NCBI GenBank assembly: GCA_026120185.1
Contig: JANUWF010001161.1
Location: forward strand, 878,001-942,000
DNA: 64,000 bases
From: Voacanga thouarsii
Taxonomy: Eukaryota > Streptophyta > Magnoliopsida > Gentianales > Apocynaceae
Direction: 5' to 3'
Position numbers and translations under genes: made by a program. This document shows, piece after piece, positions 23,520 to 34,629 of this stretch (the first letter of the stretch is position 1; every line of letters starts with the position of its first letter). The notes under the pieces were generated by a model, which was not told the origin of the DNA, did no database searches, and worked only from the letters and a program-made list of their open reading frames with translations.

Positions 23520-24795
23520 TGAAGGATGAAATGACAAAAATGATGAAACCGAAAGCATGCTTACAGAACGAAAAAATATATAGAGTATCATAGAAGTTGT
23601 TTACCTCTGTATTTGAATGACCTTATTGACACTGAAGAAGATGTCTAAACTAGGATATTTGAAGCCACTGGATCACGTCCTTATAAACGCCGATTTCATC
23701 TCATTCATGCAAAGCTTTTGAGCTTTCGGAATAACACCCTTTTCTCTACCGGTGAAAGCTTTCAGAGCCTTGGGTTTACTGTGAAAATGATCAAAGAACT
23801 ATGGCCTTGTTTTCATTTTCATTTCTTTCATGCTATCACAGAGAGAGACCAATAGCATGATCTTCTCACATCAAATAATATGGGATCCATCCCATGTTTT
23901 TTTTTAAAAATTTTATTTTACCCTTGGTTTTATTCATTAGGCTAGATAAAATTATTTACTTTTGGACTTGAACACCCATAAATAATAAGTCTATATTATT
24001 TATTTTCTAGACTTCATAAAACAGCTCAATAAATAATTAATAAGCCCAAATATATCAATATAAAATATCAAGCCTTTTATCTAGTTTATACATAGAGTAA
24101 TTATCTAATTATTCAATCTGGGCCTTGGGCCCTGAATAATTAATTAACCAATAAATCTAGATAAAATATATACTGTCTTTTGGGCCTTTTATTTTATTCT
24201 AGTCCAACAATAAATTAAACTACTTAAATAAAATAAAATAAAACCCATAATTATCAAGATCAATTCCTTAACCCAAATCTATCAAGATTTAAGGGCTATT
24301 CCGGGAATCAAAAGACACATCGCCTTAGCTACTAAAATGATCAAAATACCCCTGCTATATAAATAGCTATATTTTGCACTTTAAATATTTTCTAATATCA
24401 CCATAAGAAAATATTGATCCCAAGGACAATACTGTATTAGCAAAGTCTTCGACCTGCAGGTGTAATAACTAAAATATCCCTCTACGCATCGCCGTGCATT
24501 TAGAGAGGAGGAATGTACTAACACCTCTCTAAAAAGACATCTACCATCCTTAGACTTCTAGTCCAATGATCCACGACTCTTGAAATGTTTTCACTTTCCA
24601 AGAGAGCTACCCTAAAGCAAACATTCAAGTCATATTCCCCAGGGCCCTGGATATTTAGACATTTGAACAGTCACAAGGGGTAATATAGCGCAAAAGCTAT
24701 CTTATAAAAGTCTGTCTTAACTAACTTATTACATATACCCAACATAAGAGTATATCGGCTCTATGAAAGAATCTCAACTACAGCATATCAAAGTA
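23520..24795 (-). mobile_element. copia-2 5' LTR, truncated by copia-3
   Basis: It matches the 3' LTR 11529 to about 12814 nearly base for base until ATCAAAGTA. There the sequence switches to the copia-3 LTR start (TGTTAGCCC at 24796). The outer roughly 490 bp of this LTR do not reappear downstream, having been lost in the deletion that ends near 32308. Confidence 0.9.
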
Positions 24796-25330
24796 TGTTA
24801 GCCCTAAGGGCTTTCTTCTATGTTTTGACTTATAACAAACATTGATATGGACTAACTTGTTAATCTATTGTGATAGGACATGTTTGACCTTTATTTTTCA
24901 AAAGTCTTTAGATAAGATTATTTGGCAACTCCTTCTTCACTAAAATCAAGAATAGAAGATCAAAAGAAAAGATTAAAGTATGTGGAGTTACATATCAAAG
25001 AAGTTGTTTATGAAAAATGTTAGACTAGGAAGTGTTATTAAGGTATATCTATTAATTCCTATGTCTTCTTATCTCTTGATTCATTTGACTTTACCTTGAA
25101 GCTTCAAATGAGATGTTTTCAAAGTTTTTGAAAATCACAGAATTTTGGATAGAATAGTTTGAATCCAAAAGGTTCATCCAAAATCCTATAAACTGTGTTA
25201 AAAATTTTCTGTCTGGTTAGTGCCATTTTGGACTTACCTTTTGGATGCATTATCGTCCAAAACACGGATGAGTTTAAACAGAAAATTATAACCGTTTTTT
25301 TATGACCATTGGCACTCTACTTTTTGGCTC

Positions 25331-25338
25331 TATAAATA
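25331..25338 (+). promoter_or_regulatory. TATA box of the copia-3 LTR
   Basis: TATAAATA in the middle of the LTR, the expected place for the U3/R promoter; transcription would begin about 30 bp downstream. Assigned by consensus only. Confidence 0.6.
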
Positions 25339-25552
25339 GCTTTTAAAGCAAGATTAGACACAAGATTTTTGAAACATTCATCTTAGAAACACTATTGCTC
25401 AATATTTTCAAAAATCTCCTTTTATCTAGCTTCAAAGTGAGTTCATTTTGTATTAAAGGTAAAAGTATTTGTGCTTTGTATCCAAGTGAATATCTGCTCA
25501 AGAAAGTAAGCTCTTTATTGTTCTATTGATATTCAAATCTCTGTTGTAGCGC

Positions 25553-25745
25553 AAGGTTGTGGTGTAAAACCCATTGAGGTGAGCCTTGTATTGGTTTATG
25601 TTCAAGGTTGTGTGGTAAAACCCATTAGGGTGATCTTTGTTTTGTGTTTGTATCAAGGTTGTAGAGTAAAACCTAGTGAGGTGATCCTTGATATGTTTAC
25701 ATAACCGAGAAGTTGTGAAAAATCTAGTGTGGTGATCCTCTCTTA
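25553..25745. repeat. Tandem ~50-bp repeats (about 4 units) in the copia-3 LTR
   Basis: Units start at 25553, 25604, 25654 and (degenerate) 25704. Each has CAAGGTTGT...GTAAAACC...GAGGTGATCCTTG. They lie downstream of the TATA box, so would be in R/U5 RNA. Confidence 0.85.
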
Positions 25746-26073
25746 TGTGTGATACGGTTTCACTAAGTGAGGTTAATAAAATAGGGTTGAAAATCCTTAA
25801 GTGTGGGCTTAAGGTAGTAGACATAGATCATTGTTAATCGAACCACTATACATCTATTGTCTCATTTTATTCAGTTGTTCATGTACTATTTTTTATGTTC
25901 TTTCATTGTCTAAATATGGATATACATCTACGAGTACTTGGATAACTTTCTATGTTTCTTTAAAGTCAATCTAAGCATCTTGGTAATCATCATTATTCAG
26001 CGTTTTAGACAAATCAAAAAAATTATTTTTGCTTGCCAAAAACCTTATTCACCCCCCTCTAAGGTTTTTCATT

Positions 26074-26085
26074 TGGTACTAGAGC
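26074..26085 (+). other. Primer-binding site of copia-3
   Basis: TGGTACTAGAGC, a two-base variant of the initiator tRNA-Met complement, two bases after the LTR end. Confidence 0.8.
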
Positions 26086-26131
26086 TTGGTCTACATACTC
26101 TTGGTTTAACAACCTTATAGAAAAGATCTTA

Positions 26132-27899
26132 ATGGCAAGCTTATCCTCTCTTCCATGTGTTGAAGGGTCTTCAACAAATCGTCCTCCTTTGTTTAATGGA
26201 AGCAACTATACTTTCTGGAAAAATAGAATAAAAATTTATATGTGTTCTATTAACTTCGAGTTATGGAGTTTAATAGAGAATAGTTCTTTTATTCCATCAA
26301 AGATGATTGATGGCATAAAAATACCTAAACAGAATGATGAGTATAATGTGGAAGATAATGCAAAAATGACTCTAAATTTTCAAGTTATGAACATTTTGTG
26401 TTGTGCATTAGATGAGACTGAATACAACTGTGTTAGTGGTTGTGATTCAGGCCATGATATGTGGAGATTACTTGACGTCACCCATGAGGGGACTAACTAA
26501 ATCAAAGGATCAAAATTGAGGCTTCTAATTCACGACTATAAATTATTTACTATGAGGCCAAATAAAAGCATCACTGATATGTTCACGAGATTTACTAATA
26601 TCTCAAATGGTTTCAAAGCTTACAGAAAGGTTTATTCCCTTGGGGAACAAAATATAAAAAATTCTTGATGTTTTACCAAAAAGCTGGCAGCCTAAAACTC
26701 TTGCTGTAGAAGAATCCAAGGACTTAAAATCCTTACCTACTGAAGATTTGATCGAATCTCTTTTAACTCATGAGATGAAGCTTAAAAGATTTCATGAATC
26801 TGATGATCATGATAGAGGCAGAAAAGGGATTGCACTAAAGGCTGAAAATGAAGATGGAGAAACAAGCCTTTCGGAAAGTAGTGAAGGCATGGAAATGGAC
26901 AATGATGGTATAGCAATGATAGCAAAGAAATTCAGAAGGATGTCCAACAAAAGAAACTACAAAAGAGAAAGGAAGCTTATAAGAAAGAAAGAACAAACCT
27001 CTGGCTTCAAACCTCAATGTTTTGAATGTAAAAGCACGGATCACTTCATAGCGGACTGTCCGATTGCAAAAGGTAAGAAAGGAAAAATGTTTAAGAAAAA
27101 GAAAGACCTGAAGGTAAAAAAAGGTAAAGGATTGATAGGAGCTTGGGACTTAAATGAAGCTGAGTCTGAAGATGAGGAATCTGAGGAAGAAACTGCCAAC
27201 ATTTGCTTCATGGTGTTGGAAAATGAGGTAAACCTTTCAACATCAGACTGCATGTCTAATTCACTTATATCTATGACTGAAAAGCATGTTGATCTTAATG
27301 AGCTGTTATGTGATATATTTTATGAATTAAAAAAACTATCCAGAAAAAATAAAGAATTAAAGTTGAAGGTTAAAAGTATGGTGAAAGAAAATGAAGCTTT
27401 GCTGAATAACTATAAAATGTCTCTTGAAACACATACGTGTGCTATAATTGAGAAAGATGTGATCATGACTATCTTGCACAATGCATCTTTGGAAAACAAA
27501 AATTTGTGTGATAAAATTCAAACTCTTGAATGCATGGTTAGCACCTTTGATGATATGAAGATTTGAGTAAATAATATTACCAATTACATTGAAAAATTCA
27601 CAAATGGTAAAAGTAATCTGGAAAAGTTACTTGAAATTCATCATCAAATTGGTAACCGAAGTAGGATATAGACATGAGGATAAAGACAAAATTTGCAAGC
27701 CTAGATTTATTTTTGCGGGAAATCAAAATGGCTTAGGATATGAACATAAGAATAAAAATAAAAAGAACAAGTCTAAATATGTTAAACCTGCTTCTTCTCA
27801 CAGCACATACAAAGCATGCACATACTGTGAAAAAATGGAACATACAGTTTCAAGATGCCTTATCAAAAGAAAAGTTGAAACTGGTGAAGTTACATTTTG
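26132..27899 (+). pseudogene. gag: copia-3 Gag with zinc finger(s) and coiled coil
   Basis: The ATG at 26132 opens with NRPPLFNGSNYTFWKNR, the Sirevirus-type Gag N-terminus. A stop after HEGTN (about 26500) and a frameshift near 26660 break it; the frame resumes at 26748 (MIESLLTHEMKLKRF). A zinc knuckle CFECKSTDHFIADC lies at about 27040-27080, then a Lys-rich stretch, an acidic stretch (EAESEDEESEEE) and a coiled-coil-like region (about 27300-27440). After a stop at 27566 the remnant continues with a second finger, CTYCEKMEHTVSRC (about 27818-27860). Each CCHC finger is complete. Gag would form particles and bind RNA. Confidence 0.85.
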
Positions 27900-29372
27900 A
27901 AAAATCAAAGAAAATGTTACTAACCTTCATGGACCCAAAAAAGTGTGGGTACCAAAAATCATCCCTTCTTCTCATGTATAGGCACGGTCTTTAAACTTCA
28001 CCAAGTGGTTCTTAGACAGCGGTTGTTCAAAACACATGACTAGAAATGCAGCCTTGTTAGAAGATATTCAGACCACAAATGAATGATTTGTTACATTTGG
28101 AGACAAGAAGAAAGGAAAGATTCTTGGCATTGGTAATATAGGTAAAGGTTCCTTGACAATTATAAAGCAAGTTTTACTTATTGATGATTTGAAATATAAT
28201 CTGCTCAACATTAGCCAACTTTGTGACAATGGTTGCAAAGTCATTTTTGAAAAAGATTCTCGCTCTATACTTGACAGTGGAAATCTCGAAATCATCTTTA
28301 CTGCCAAACATATAGGAAATGTATATGTGTTTTATCTTAATGACCTTGTAGCTAATGGAATTAGATGCCTATCCATTCATGACAATAATGGTTATCTTTG
28401 GCATAGAAGATTAGGTTATGTATCCTTTGATTTGTTAAATAAACTATACTCAAAAGAACTTGTTAAGGGACTGCCAAAAATGAAATTTGATAAACATAAA
28501 ATCTGTGATGCATATCAGTTTGGGAAGCAAATCAAAACCTCTTTTAAACTAAAGAAAATTATTTCTACGTCAAAACCACTCAAATTAGTTCATATGGATT
28601 TGTTTGGATCCATGAGGGCTGCTAATCTTAGAGGTAAGAAATATGCATATGTACTTGTTGATGATTTCTCTAGATTTACCTGGACCTTATTTCTTGGACA
28701 AAAGGATGAAGCCTTTTCTGAATTTTCAAAACTAATAAAACCTGTTCAAAACTCGATTGGATGCAAACTGGTTTCTATTAGAAGTGATAATGGCAAAGAA
28801 TTTTGTAACAGTGAATTTACTCACTTCTGTGATAAAAATAGAGTCTTTCATAATTTTTTAGCAGCTAAAACCCCTCAACAAAATTGTGTTGTTGAAAGGA
28901 AAAACCAGACTTTACAAGAAATGGATAGATTAATGCTTTGTGAAAATTGTCTTCCAAAATACTTTTGGGCGGAAGCTGTTAAAACAGCATGCTATACAAT
29001 AAACCAAGTTATATTAAGACCATTTTTTAGAAAAACTCCGTTTGAACTTATGTTTGATAAAACTCACGCTATCTCTTATTTTAAAGTATTTGGATGTAAA
29101 TGTTTTATCCTAAATACAAGAGATAATCTTGAAATTTTTGATAGCAAGTCTGATGAGGCCATATTTCTTGGATATTCTTCCAACAAAAAGGCTTATAGAG
29201 TATACAATAAAGGAACACTTTGTGTGGAAGATTTTGTGCATGTTGTATTTGATGAACCTAACATTTATACTTCAAAAAGAGATGACGGTGATGTAGGGAA
29301 TTCAAATGAAGTTAAGTTAGATCATATCAAAGCTCCGCCATTAGATACTCATGCAAAAGAAGAAGAGATTTA
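27900..29372 (+). pseudogene. pol: copia-3 protease and integrase
   Basis: The protease active site is kept as WFLDSGCSKHM, with Asp at 28015-28017. An in-frame TGA follows at 28084-28086. The frame is then open for over 400 codons: HRRLGYVS (zinc domain, first His region), a damaged cysteine pair (ICDAYQFGK), and the integrase core with Asp (VHMDLFG, 28597-28599), Asp (IRSDNGKEF, 28785-28787) and Glu (VVERKNQTL, 28894-28896), so the DDE triad is complete. The C-terminal FGCKCFIL and AIFLGYSSNKKAYRVYN segments are typical of copia integrases. It ends in an acidic linker at the TAA at 29371. Better preserved than the copia-2 or Ty3 integrases. Confidence 0.9.
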
Positions 29373-31044
29373 AGAATTGCAGAGTGAACAAGAGAAAGAA
29401 CAAACTAACGATTCTGCAAATCATCAATTGCTGAAAGATTGGAAATACAAATCAGGTCATCTAAAGGAATAAATTATTGGAGATCCAAACCATGAAGTTA
29501 AAACTAGACGGTATTTCATTGACAACTTTGCTCTTTTTTCAAGTATTGAACCTAGCTGCATTGATATTGCTTTACATGATGAATTTTGGATTATTGCCAT
29601 GCAAAAAGAGCTAAATCAATTTGAAAGAAATCAATTTTGGAAACTTGTCCCTAGACCTCATGATCGACCTGTTATTGGTAAAAAATGGGTTTTTAGAAAT
29701 AAGCTTGATGAAAGTGGACTGTAATCAGAAATAAAGCCAGATTAGTTGCCCAAGGATTTAATCAAGAAGAAGGTATTGACTATGATGAAACATTTGCATC
29801 TGTTGCTAGATTGGAATCTATACGAATGCTGCTTGCTTTTGCATCCTTCAAAAATTTCATGCTTTATCAAATGGTTGTCAAAAGTGCGTTTCTAGATAGC
29901 TTTATTGAAGAGGAAATGTATGTTGAACAATCTCCGGGTTTTATTCATGAGCACTTTCCAAATCACGTTTTCAAACTTTCTAAAGCTCTTTATGGATTAA
30001 CGCAAGCTCCAAGAGCTTGGTATGAAAGACTTAGTGGATTCTTGATCTCGAAAGGATTCTCTTGAGGCTTGATTAATAATACCTTATTCATTAAATCTGA
30101 TAACCCTTATTTAGATCTATGTTGATAATATTATTTTTGGTGCTACTAATGAATCTTTGTACAAGATGTTTGCTAAAACTATGTAGCAAGAATTTGAAAT
30201 GAGTATGATAGGAGAACTAAACTTCTTCCTCGGACTACAAATTAAACAAACTAAGAATGGTATTTTTATAAATCAAGCTAAGTATGCCAAAGAGTTGCTC
30301 AAAAGATTTGGAATGAATGAAGCAAAAGAAATCAGCACACCTATGAGTATATCCATTAAACTTGATCATGATGAAAATGGTAAGAAAGTAGATGAGCATA
30401 AGTATAGAGGTGAGAGTCTACTCTATCTTACCGCTAGCCAACCAGACATCATGTTTTCAGTATATCTTTGTACTCGATTTCAATCCTGTCCAAAGGAATC
30501 ACATTTATGTGCAGTTAAACGCATACTTCGATATTTGATTGGTACATATGATTATGAATTATGGTATCCACGTACTAATACTTTTGATCTTATAGGATAT
30601 ACTGATGCAGATTATGCAGGGTGTAAAGTTGAAAGAAAAAGTACTAGTAGCCATTGTCAATTTCTTGGACACTCTCTTATGTCATGGCACAATAAAAAGC
30701 AAGCTTGTATATCCTTATCCACCACTGAGGCTGAATATATTGCAACCGGGAGTTGTTGTGCTCAAATCTTATGGATGAAGAATACGTTGCTAGATTTTAA
30801 TCTTAATTTTAATTGTGTACCTATATTGTGTGATAATACAAGTACTATCAATCTAACAAAAAATCCAGTGCAGAATTCAAGGACAAAGCACATTGAAGTT
30901 AAACATCACTTCATCCGAAATCATGTACTCAAAGGCGATGTGTGTGTTGAATATATCACAATGGATGAACAACTTGTAGATATTTTCACTAAACCTTTAG
31001 CTGAGGATAGATTCAATAATTTAGAAGAGGTTTGGGAATTATAA
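29373..31044 (+). pseudogene. pol: copia-3 reverse transcriptase and RNase H
   Basis: RVT_2 motifs appear in order: FWIIAMQKELNQFERNQFW, GKKWVFRNKLDE (then frameshift and stop), MVVKSAFLDSF, LYGLTQAPRAWYERL, and a YVDD box reading YVDN (30118-30129). Both key positions are lost: the first catalytic Asp is Val (GTT, 29874-29876) and the second Asp of YVDD is Asn. From 30199 the frame is open to the TAA at 31042: GELNFFLGLQI, then RNase H with YTDADYAG, TTEAEYIA, LCDNTS and KHIEVKHHF, and the end LVDIFTKPLAEDRF. RNase H residues D-E-D look intact. The RT domain could not work. Confidence 0.9.
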
Positions 31045-31487
31045 GAATTTGATAATTAACCATGTGGCATAAGTCTTCTTTGTGCAGGATTTGTGAAGAA
31101 AAAGGTTTTGGAAACAAAGTTCTACATCCAAAACACCTCGTCTTTTGTTTTGGACACAGTATTAGAATCCAATTCCCTCATCCAAAATGCATTTTGGGAA
31201 AGCACTCTTTTGGATTATGGTTTCGGATCAAGTCTAGTTCCAAAATCCATCACTAATATTCTTCTTATTCTGAATTTTGAATTTCAAAAAAATTAGTTTG
31301 CGCGTTTTTCCAAACTTCTCAGAAAAACTTATGTTTTCAAAGCACTTTATTCTCACATTACTCAAGACATTCAAAGTAATCTGTTCCTTCTCTCTTTTTG
31401 AATCCCTTGTAACTGTCTTCTTCCAAAAATCATCCATGATCTTGTTCTTCAAAAACCAAAAGCCCAGAAAAAGCTTCAATCCTTCAG
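31045..31487 (+). other. Spacer between copia-3 pol and ORF3
   Basis: About 440 bp without a credible frame. It contains short repeats of CCAAAA/TTTTGG words also found in the copia-3 LTR (around 25140-25270). Confidence 0.5.
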
Positions 31488-32308
31488 ATGGCCAAGACTA
31501 AATCTTCCATTCCAAAACCAAAGAAAGGGCAAAAATCATCTCCTGCAATGAAGAAAAGAGCTTCAGGCTTCAACCAAGACGAAAGCAAAAAAAACTTCTT
31601 CTCAACTGCACTTCTCTACTTCCCACTATGATTTGTTAGAGTTATCTCCAGAAAAAATGAGTTCTGAAAATCAGGCACCTCGATTTCTTGATTCCAAATG
31701 TGAGACTGAGTACAATGACTGGGTATCGAGAAATCGAACCATTATCTGTGGCTATCGTGTTAATCATTTCGCTTTTCTGAATCTATCAAATCTTTTGGAT
31801 ATGTTTGATCATATTGGGTGGGGCAGTCTACTGTCTGTTGATGAGAAATCATATACCCCTTTCGGTTGGGAATTTTATGCAAATCTGAGGAAAGGAAAAC
31901 TAGAAGAAACTGAATGTGGCTTTATGATTCGATGGTATGTAACAAGAGTGAAAGGAAGAGATATTGAATTTGACCATAGGCTGTTAAATAGAATTTATGA
32001 TGTAAGAGATGCCGAATTTCAGTATTTTGAGCTAAACAAGTTCCCCAAAGGAAATGAAAGTTTTGTTCTGAAAAATTTTGAAAAGTTATTCACTGGTGGG
32101 AAAAAATTCAGGAATTCTGGGAATAGGAACTCCAAATGGCTAAATGGCATGGGTAGAATTTTGCATCACATGGTATCTACCAAGATAGTACCCAGTTCTG
32201 GCCATAAGACTTCTATAAGTATCCTACAAATGGTGATCATGTTAGCCTTAGCTGAGGGAAGACAGATAAATTTTGGGTTTTTGGCAACCAAACTAATGTT
32301 ACAGTCTA
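31488..32308 (+). pseudogene. copia-3 third ORF (plant-transposon-protein-like domain), 3' truncated
   Basis: The ATG at 31488 opens a Lys-rich N-terminus (MAKTKSSIPKPKKGQK). A one-base shift near 31580 moves the signal to a frame that stays open past 31633. Recognisable features are WVSRNRTIICGYRVNHFAF, FDHIGWGSLLSV, GWEFYANLRKG, RWYVTRVKGRDIEFDHRLLNRIYDV and HMVSTKIVPSSGHKTSISI. This layout resembles the 'putative plant transposon protein' domain often found as an extra ORF after pol in plant LTR elements. I see no signal peptide or clear membrane segment, so an envelope role is not supported. It is cut at about 32300-32316 by the deletion junction. Role unknown. Confidence 0.65.
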
Positions 32309-32315
32309 GAAACAT

Positions 32316-32610
32316 AGGCAACCACCAAGACATTTTTCGAGGCAGCAAGCCCATAAGTGACCTGCCCAGCAGCAATGGCAGAATAAAGGAAAGCATGCAC
32401 ATACGGTACCGACTGGTCCTAGGCAGAATCTCTTGTCGTGCCAACTTTGGGGATAGAAGGGTCATGTGGAGAAGAACTGCTGGTCTAAGGGAGCTAAAAG
32501 TAAATGTTACAATTGTAGAGACCCGACGCATCTTTGAAACGCTTGCCAAAAACTCCTTCGAACCGGGCAAGGAAACCCAGCCTAGACCACGGGAGCTAAT
32601 CTAGCCAATA
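32316..32610 (+). pseudogene. gag: Ty3 Gag zinc-knuckle region, copy 1
   Basis: Compared with copy 2 (about 44003-44125) the first knuckle is destroyed: the CRHCG part reads CQLWG followed by a stop, then KGHVEKNC. The second reads CYNCRDPTHL, a stop, NAC. A long open frame runs through here (31633-32604), but it starts in the copia-3 ORF3 and reads this DNA in a non-native frame, so it is not a real Gag product. Confidence 0.8.
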
Positions 32611-32639
32611 CCGTCGGAGACTCTAGAAGTGGTACTCAG

Positions 32640-33260
32640 AAGTTGCAATTAAAAGCAAAGGTTTTTGCACTTAACCGAGAGGAAGTTGGAGCAAATGCAG
32701 TAGTGGTGGAAGGTACATTTACTATCCAAGGTCATCCAGTTAATGTATTAATAGACCCTGGATCCACCCATTCCTATCTAAACAAGAATTGTGTATATCA
32801 TTTGGGTTAGATGGAATATAATTACCTTTTACCTTGTTGGTAAGTACACCCTTGGAAAAAATGGTGTAAGCAGATTGGTCTGTACGGAGTTGTAAGATTG
32901 GAGTGGAGAAAGAGAGCTTGGAGGGAGACTTAATAATCTTAGCTATTGATGACTATAATATAATTTTAGGTATGGATTAGCTAGCTAAGCATAGAGTTAA
33001 AGTAAATTGTAAGAATAAGTCTGTCCAGTTCATTAGACCTGGTTGTGATGTGCTGGAATTCAATGGCAAACGAGTAAAAGAATTGAAGTTTTTGATAGCT
33101 AGAGTAAAAGCCTGGAAGTTATTAAAGCAAGGATGCCAAGGATATTTAACTTACGTGATAAACAAGCCAAAAGATCAGTGTACCTTGAAAAATACAAAGG
33201 TGGTAAAAGATTTTCTTGATGTGTTTCCCACAGAACTCACTTCTCTTCCTCCTACTTGAG
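32640..33260 (+). pseudogene. pol: Ty3 protease region, copy 1
   Basis: The active-site region reads LIDPGSTHSYLNKNC (Asp codon 32754-32756; Pro replaces the usual Ser of DSGA). Stops follow at several places. The linker to RT (33050-33259) has RPGCDVLEFNGKRVKELKF and VVKDFLDVFPTEL, which is the usual lead into Ty3 RT. It would cleave the Gag-Pol polyprotein. Confidence 0.75.
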
Positions 33261-34140
33261 AATTTTAATTCACCATAGATTTGATTCTAGGAGCGGAACC
33301 TCTATCTCGGACCCCGTATCGAATGGCACCAGTAGAATTGAAGGAACTAAAGGAGCAGCTAGAAGAATTGGTGAAGCAAGGTTACATAAGGCAAAGCACA
33401 TCACCTTGGGGAGCTACAGTGCTATTTGTGAAGAAGAAGAACGGGACCTTGAGGTTATACATTGGCTATCGGGGGTTGAATAATTTAACTATCAAGAATA
33501 AATACCCCCTACACTTGATTGATGAGCTGTTTGACCAGTTGCAAAGCTCCGGTTGTTATTCCAAATTGGATTTGAGGCAGGGATATTATTGAGTGCGAAT
33601 TAAGAAGGAGGATATTTTCAAAACGGCTTTCAACACTAGATATGGTTACTACGCGTTCATGGTGACGCCTTTTCGGTTGACTAATGCTCTGGCAGTGTTT
33701 ATGAATTTGATACATCGTGTTTTCCAACCATACTTAGATAAATTCATGGTGGTATTCATCGATGATATACTTGTATTTTCTAAGAGCCCAGAGGATCATG
33801 CATAGCATCTAAAGCTGGTATTGAAGAAGCGAAGAGAACATAAGCTTTATGCTAAATTTAGCAAGTGCGAATTTTGGTTGGACGTGTCATTTTTTGGCCA
33901 TGTGGTATCCAAGGATAGAATCAAAGTGGACCCAGCAAAAGTTGAAGCAATTTCAGACTAGAAGTAGCCAGAGAACATCACTGAGATCAGAATCTTCTTA
34001 GGGTTGGATGGTTATTACAGGCAGTTAATTCAGGGGTTCTCAACCCTAACATCACCGATGACTCGATTGTTGAGAAAAGATGTGCCTTTGTCTAGAATAA
34101 AAAGTCTGAGAAAAGTTTTCAAGAGCTGAAGCGGAGATAG
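33261..34140 (+). pseudogene. pol: Ty3 reverse transcriptase, copy 1
   Basis: RVT_1-type motifs appear in order: [69 protein letters not shown] (first catalytic Asp kept), [33 protein letters not shown] (both Asp kept, 33761-33766), [11 protein letters not shown] and ITEIRIFLGLDGYYR. The initial segment carries a frameshift; stops occur after GYY, after EDHA, and twice around 33960. Confidence 0.87.
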
Positions 34141-34605
34141 ATGACGGCTCTAGTGCTGAGTTTGCCAGAAGGGGATAAACCGTACACTTTGTATATTGCT
34201 GCATATAAGGAAAGTTTGGGAATGGTATTGATGCAAGATAGGAAGGTAATAGCTTATGCCTCTCAAAAGTTTAAACCTCACAAAATTAATTATCTGACGC
34301 ATGACTTGGAGTTGGCAACTATTTTTTTTGTATTGAAGAAAAGGCGACATTATCAATATGGAACCGAGTATGAAGTGTTCACAGACCACAAGAGTCTAAA
34401 ATATATTTTTACCTAGAAGAACTTGAATTTGTGGCAGTGGAGATGGATGGAATTTTTGGAGGAATATCGTTGTCCTATCAACTACCACCCAGGGAACGCC
34501 AACGTAGTTGCTGATGCTCTGAGTCGTAAAGTTAAAATGTTCAGATTGAGAATTCAAGAGATTCAAGCAGTCCAAGAGGTGTTGGACAGGAGGACTGAGG
34601 TATAG
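34141..34605 (+). pseudogene. pol: Ty3 RNase H and connection, copy 1
   Basis: The frame gives [19 protein letters not shown], where the first catalytic Asp of the usual YIDAS is Ala. It continues [35 protein letters not shown], a stop (CAG to TAG type), WRWMEFLEEYRCPINYHPG and VVADALSRK. Typical RT_RNaseH of Ty3. Inactive by the Ala change and stop. Confidence 0.85.
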
Positions 34606-34629
34606 GAAGGAAGGATTTATATCAGCAAT

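Larger units (their letters stand above)
11529..24795 (-). mobile_element. Ty1/copia retrotransposon copia-2, nested in Ty3 gag and itself interrupted twice
   Basis: On the minus strand the order is 5' LTR (24795-23520, truncated by copia-3), PBS (23517-23505), leader, gag (21761-20792), protease/integrase (about 20600-19680), RT (about 19300-18097), RNase H (split at 18092/13683), polypurine tract (13311-13301) and 3' LTR (13300-11529). The plus-strand solo LTR at 13684-18091 splits RNase H. All genes have stops or frameshifts. The left flank is Ty3 gag (AACAG at 11524-11528 would be the target-site duplication), but its partner has been deleted. The copia order gag-PR-IN-RT-RH is clear. Confidence 0.9.
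24796..26071 (+). mobile_element. copia-3 5' LTR (1276 bp)
   Basis: TGTTAGCCCTAAGGGC ... GGTTTTTCA, followed two bases later by the PBS. A TATAAATA box at 25331-25338 is the likely promoter. Tandem roughly 50-bp repeats follow it (25553-25745). The left flank AAGTA (24791-24795) is the presumed target duplication; its partner is deleted. Confidence 0.9.
24796..32308 (+). mobile_element. Sirevirus-like Ty1/copia element copia-3, 3' end deleted
   Basis: The plus-strand order is LTR (24796-26071), PBS (26074-26085), gag (26132-27899), PR/IN (27900-29372), RT/RNase H (29373-31044), spacer and an extra 3' ORF (31488-32308). An ORF after RNase H, two Gag zinc fingers, a GPKKVWVPK-type linker before the protease and the LVDIFTKPLAEDRF end of RNase H fit the Sirevirus lineage. 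No 3' LTR exists; the sequence jumps to Ty3 gag. It sits in the copia-2 5' LTR. Confidence 0.88.

Noticed and set aside
25553..25745. Regularly spaced repeats that could be mistaken for a CRISPR array
   Set aside because: Plant LTR context, contiguous degenerate tandem units without unique spacers; no CRISPR array is expected or seen.
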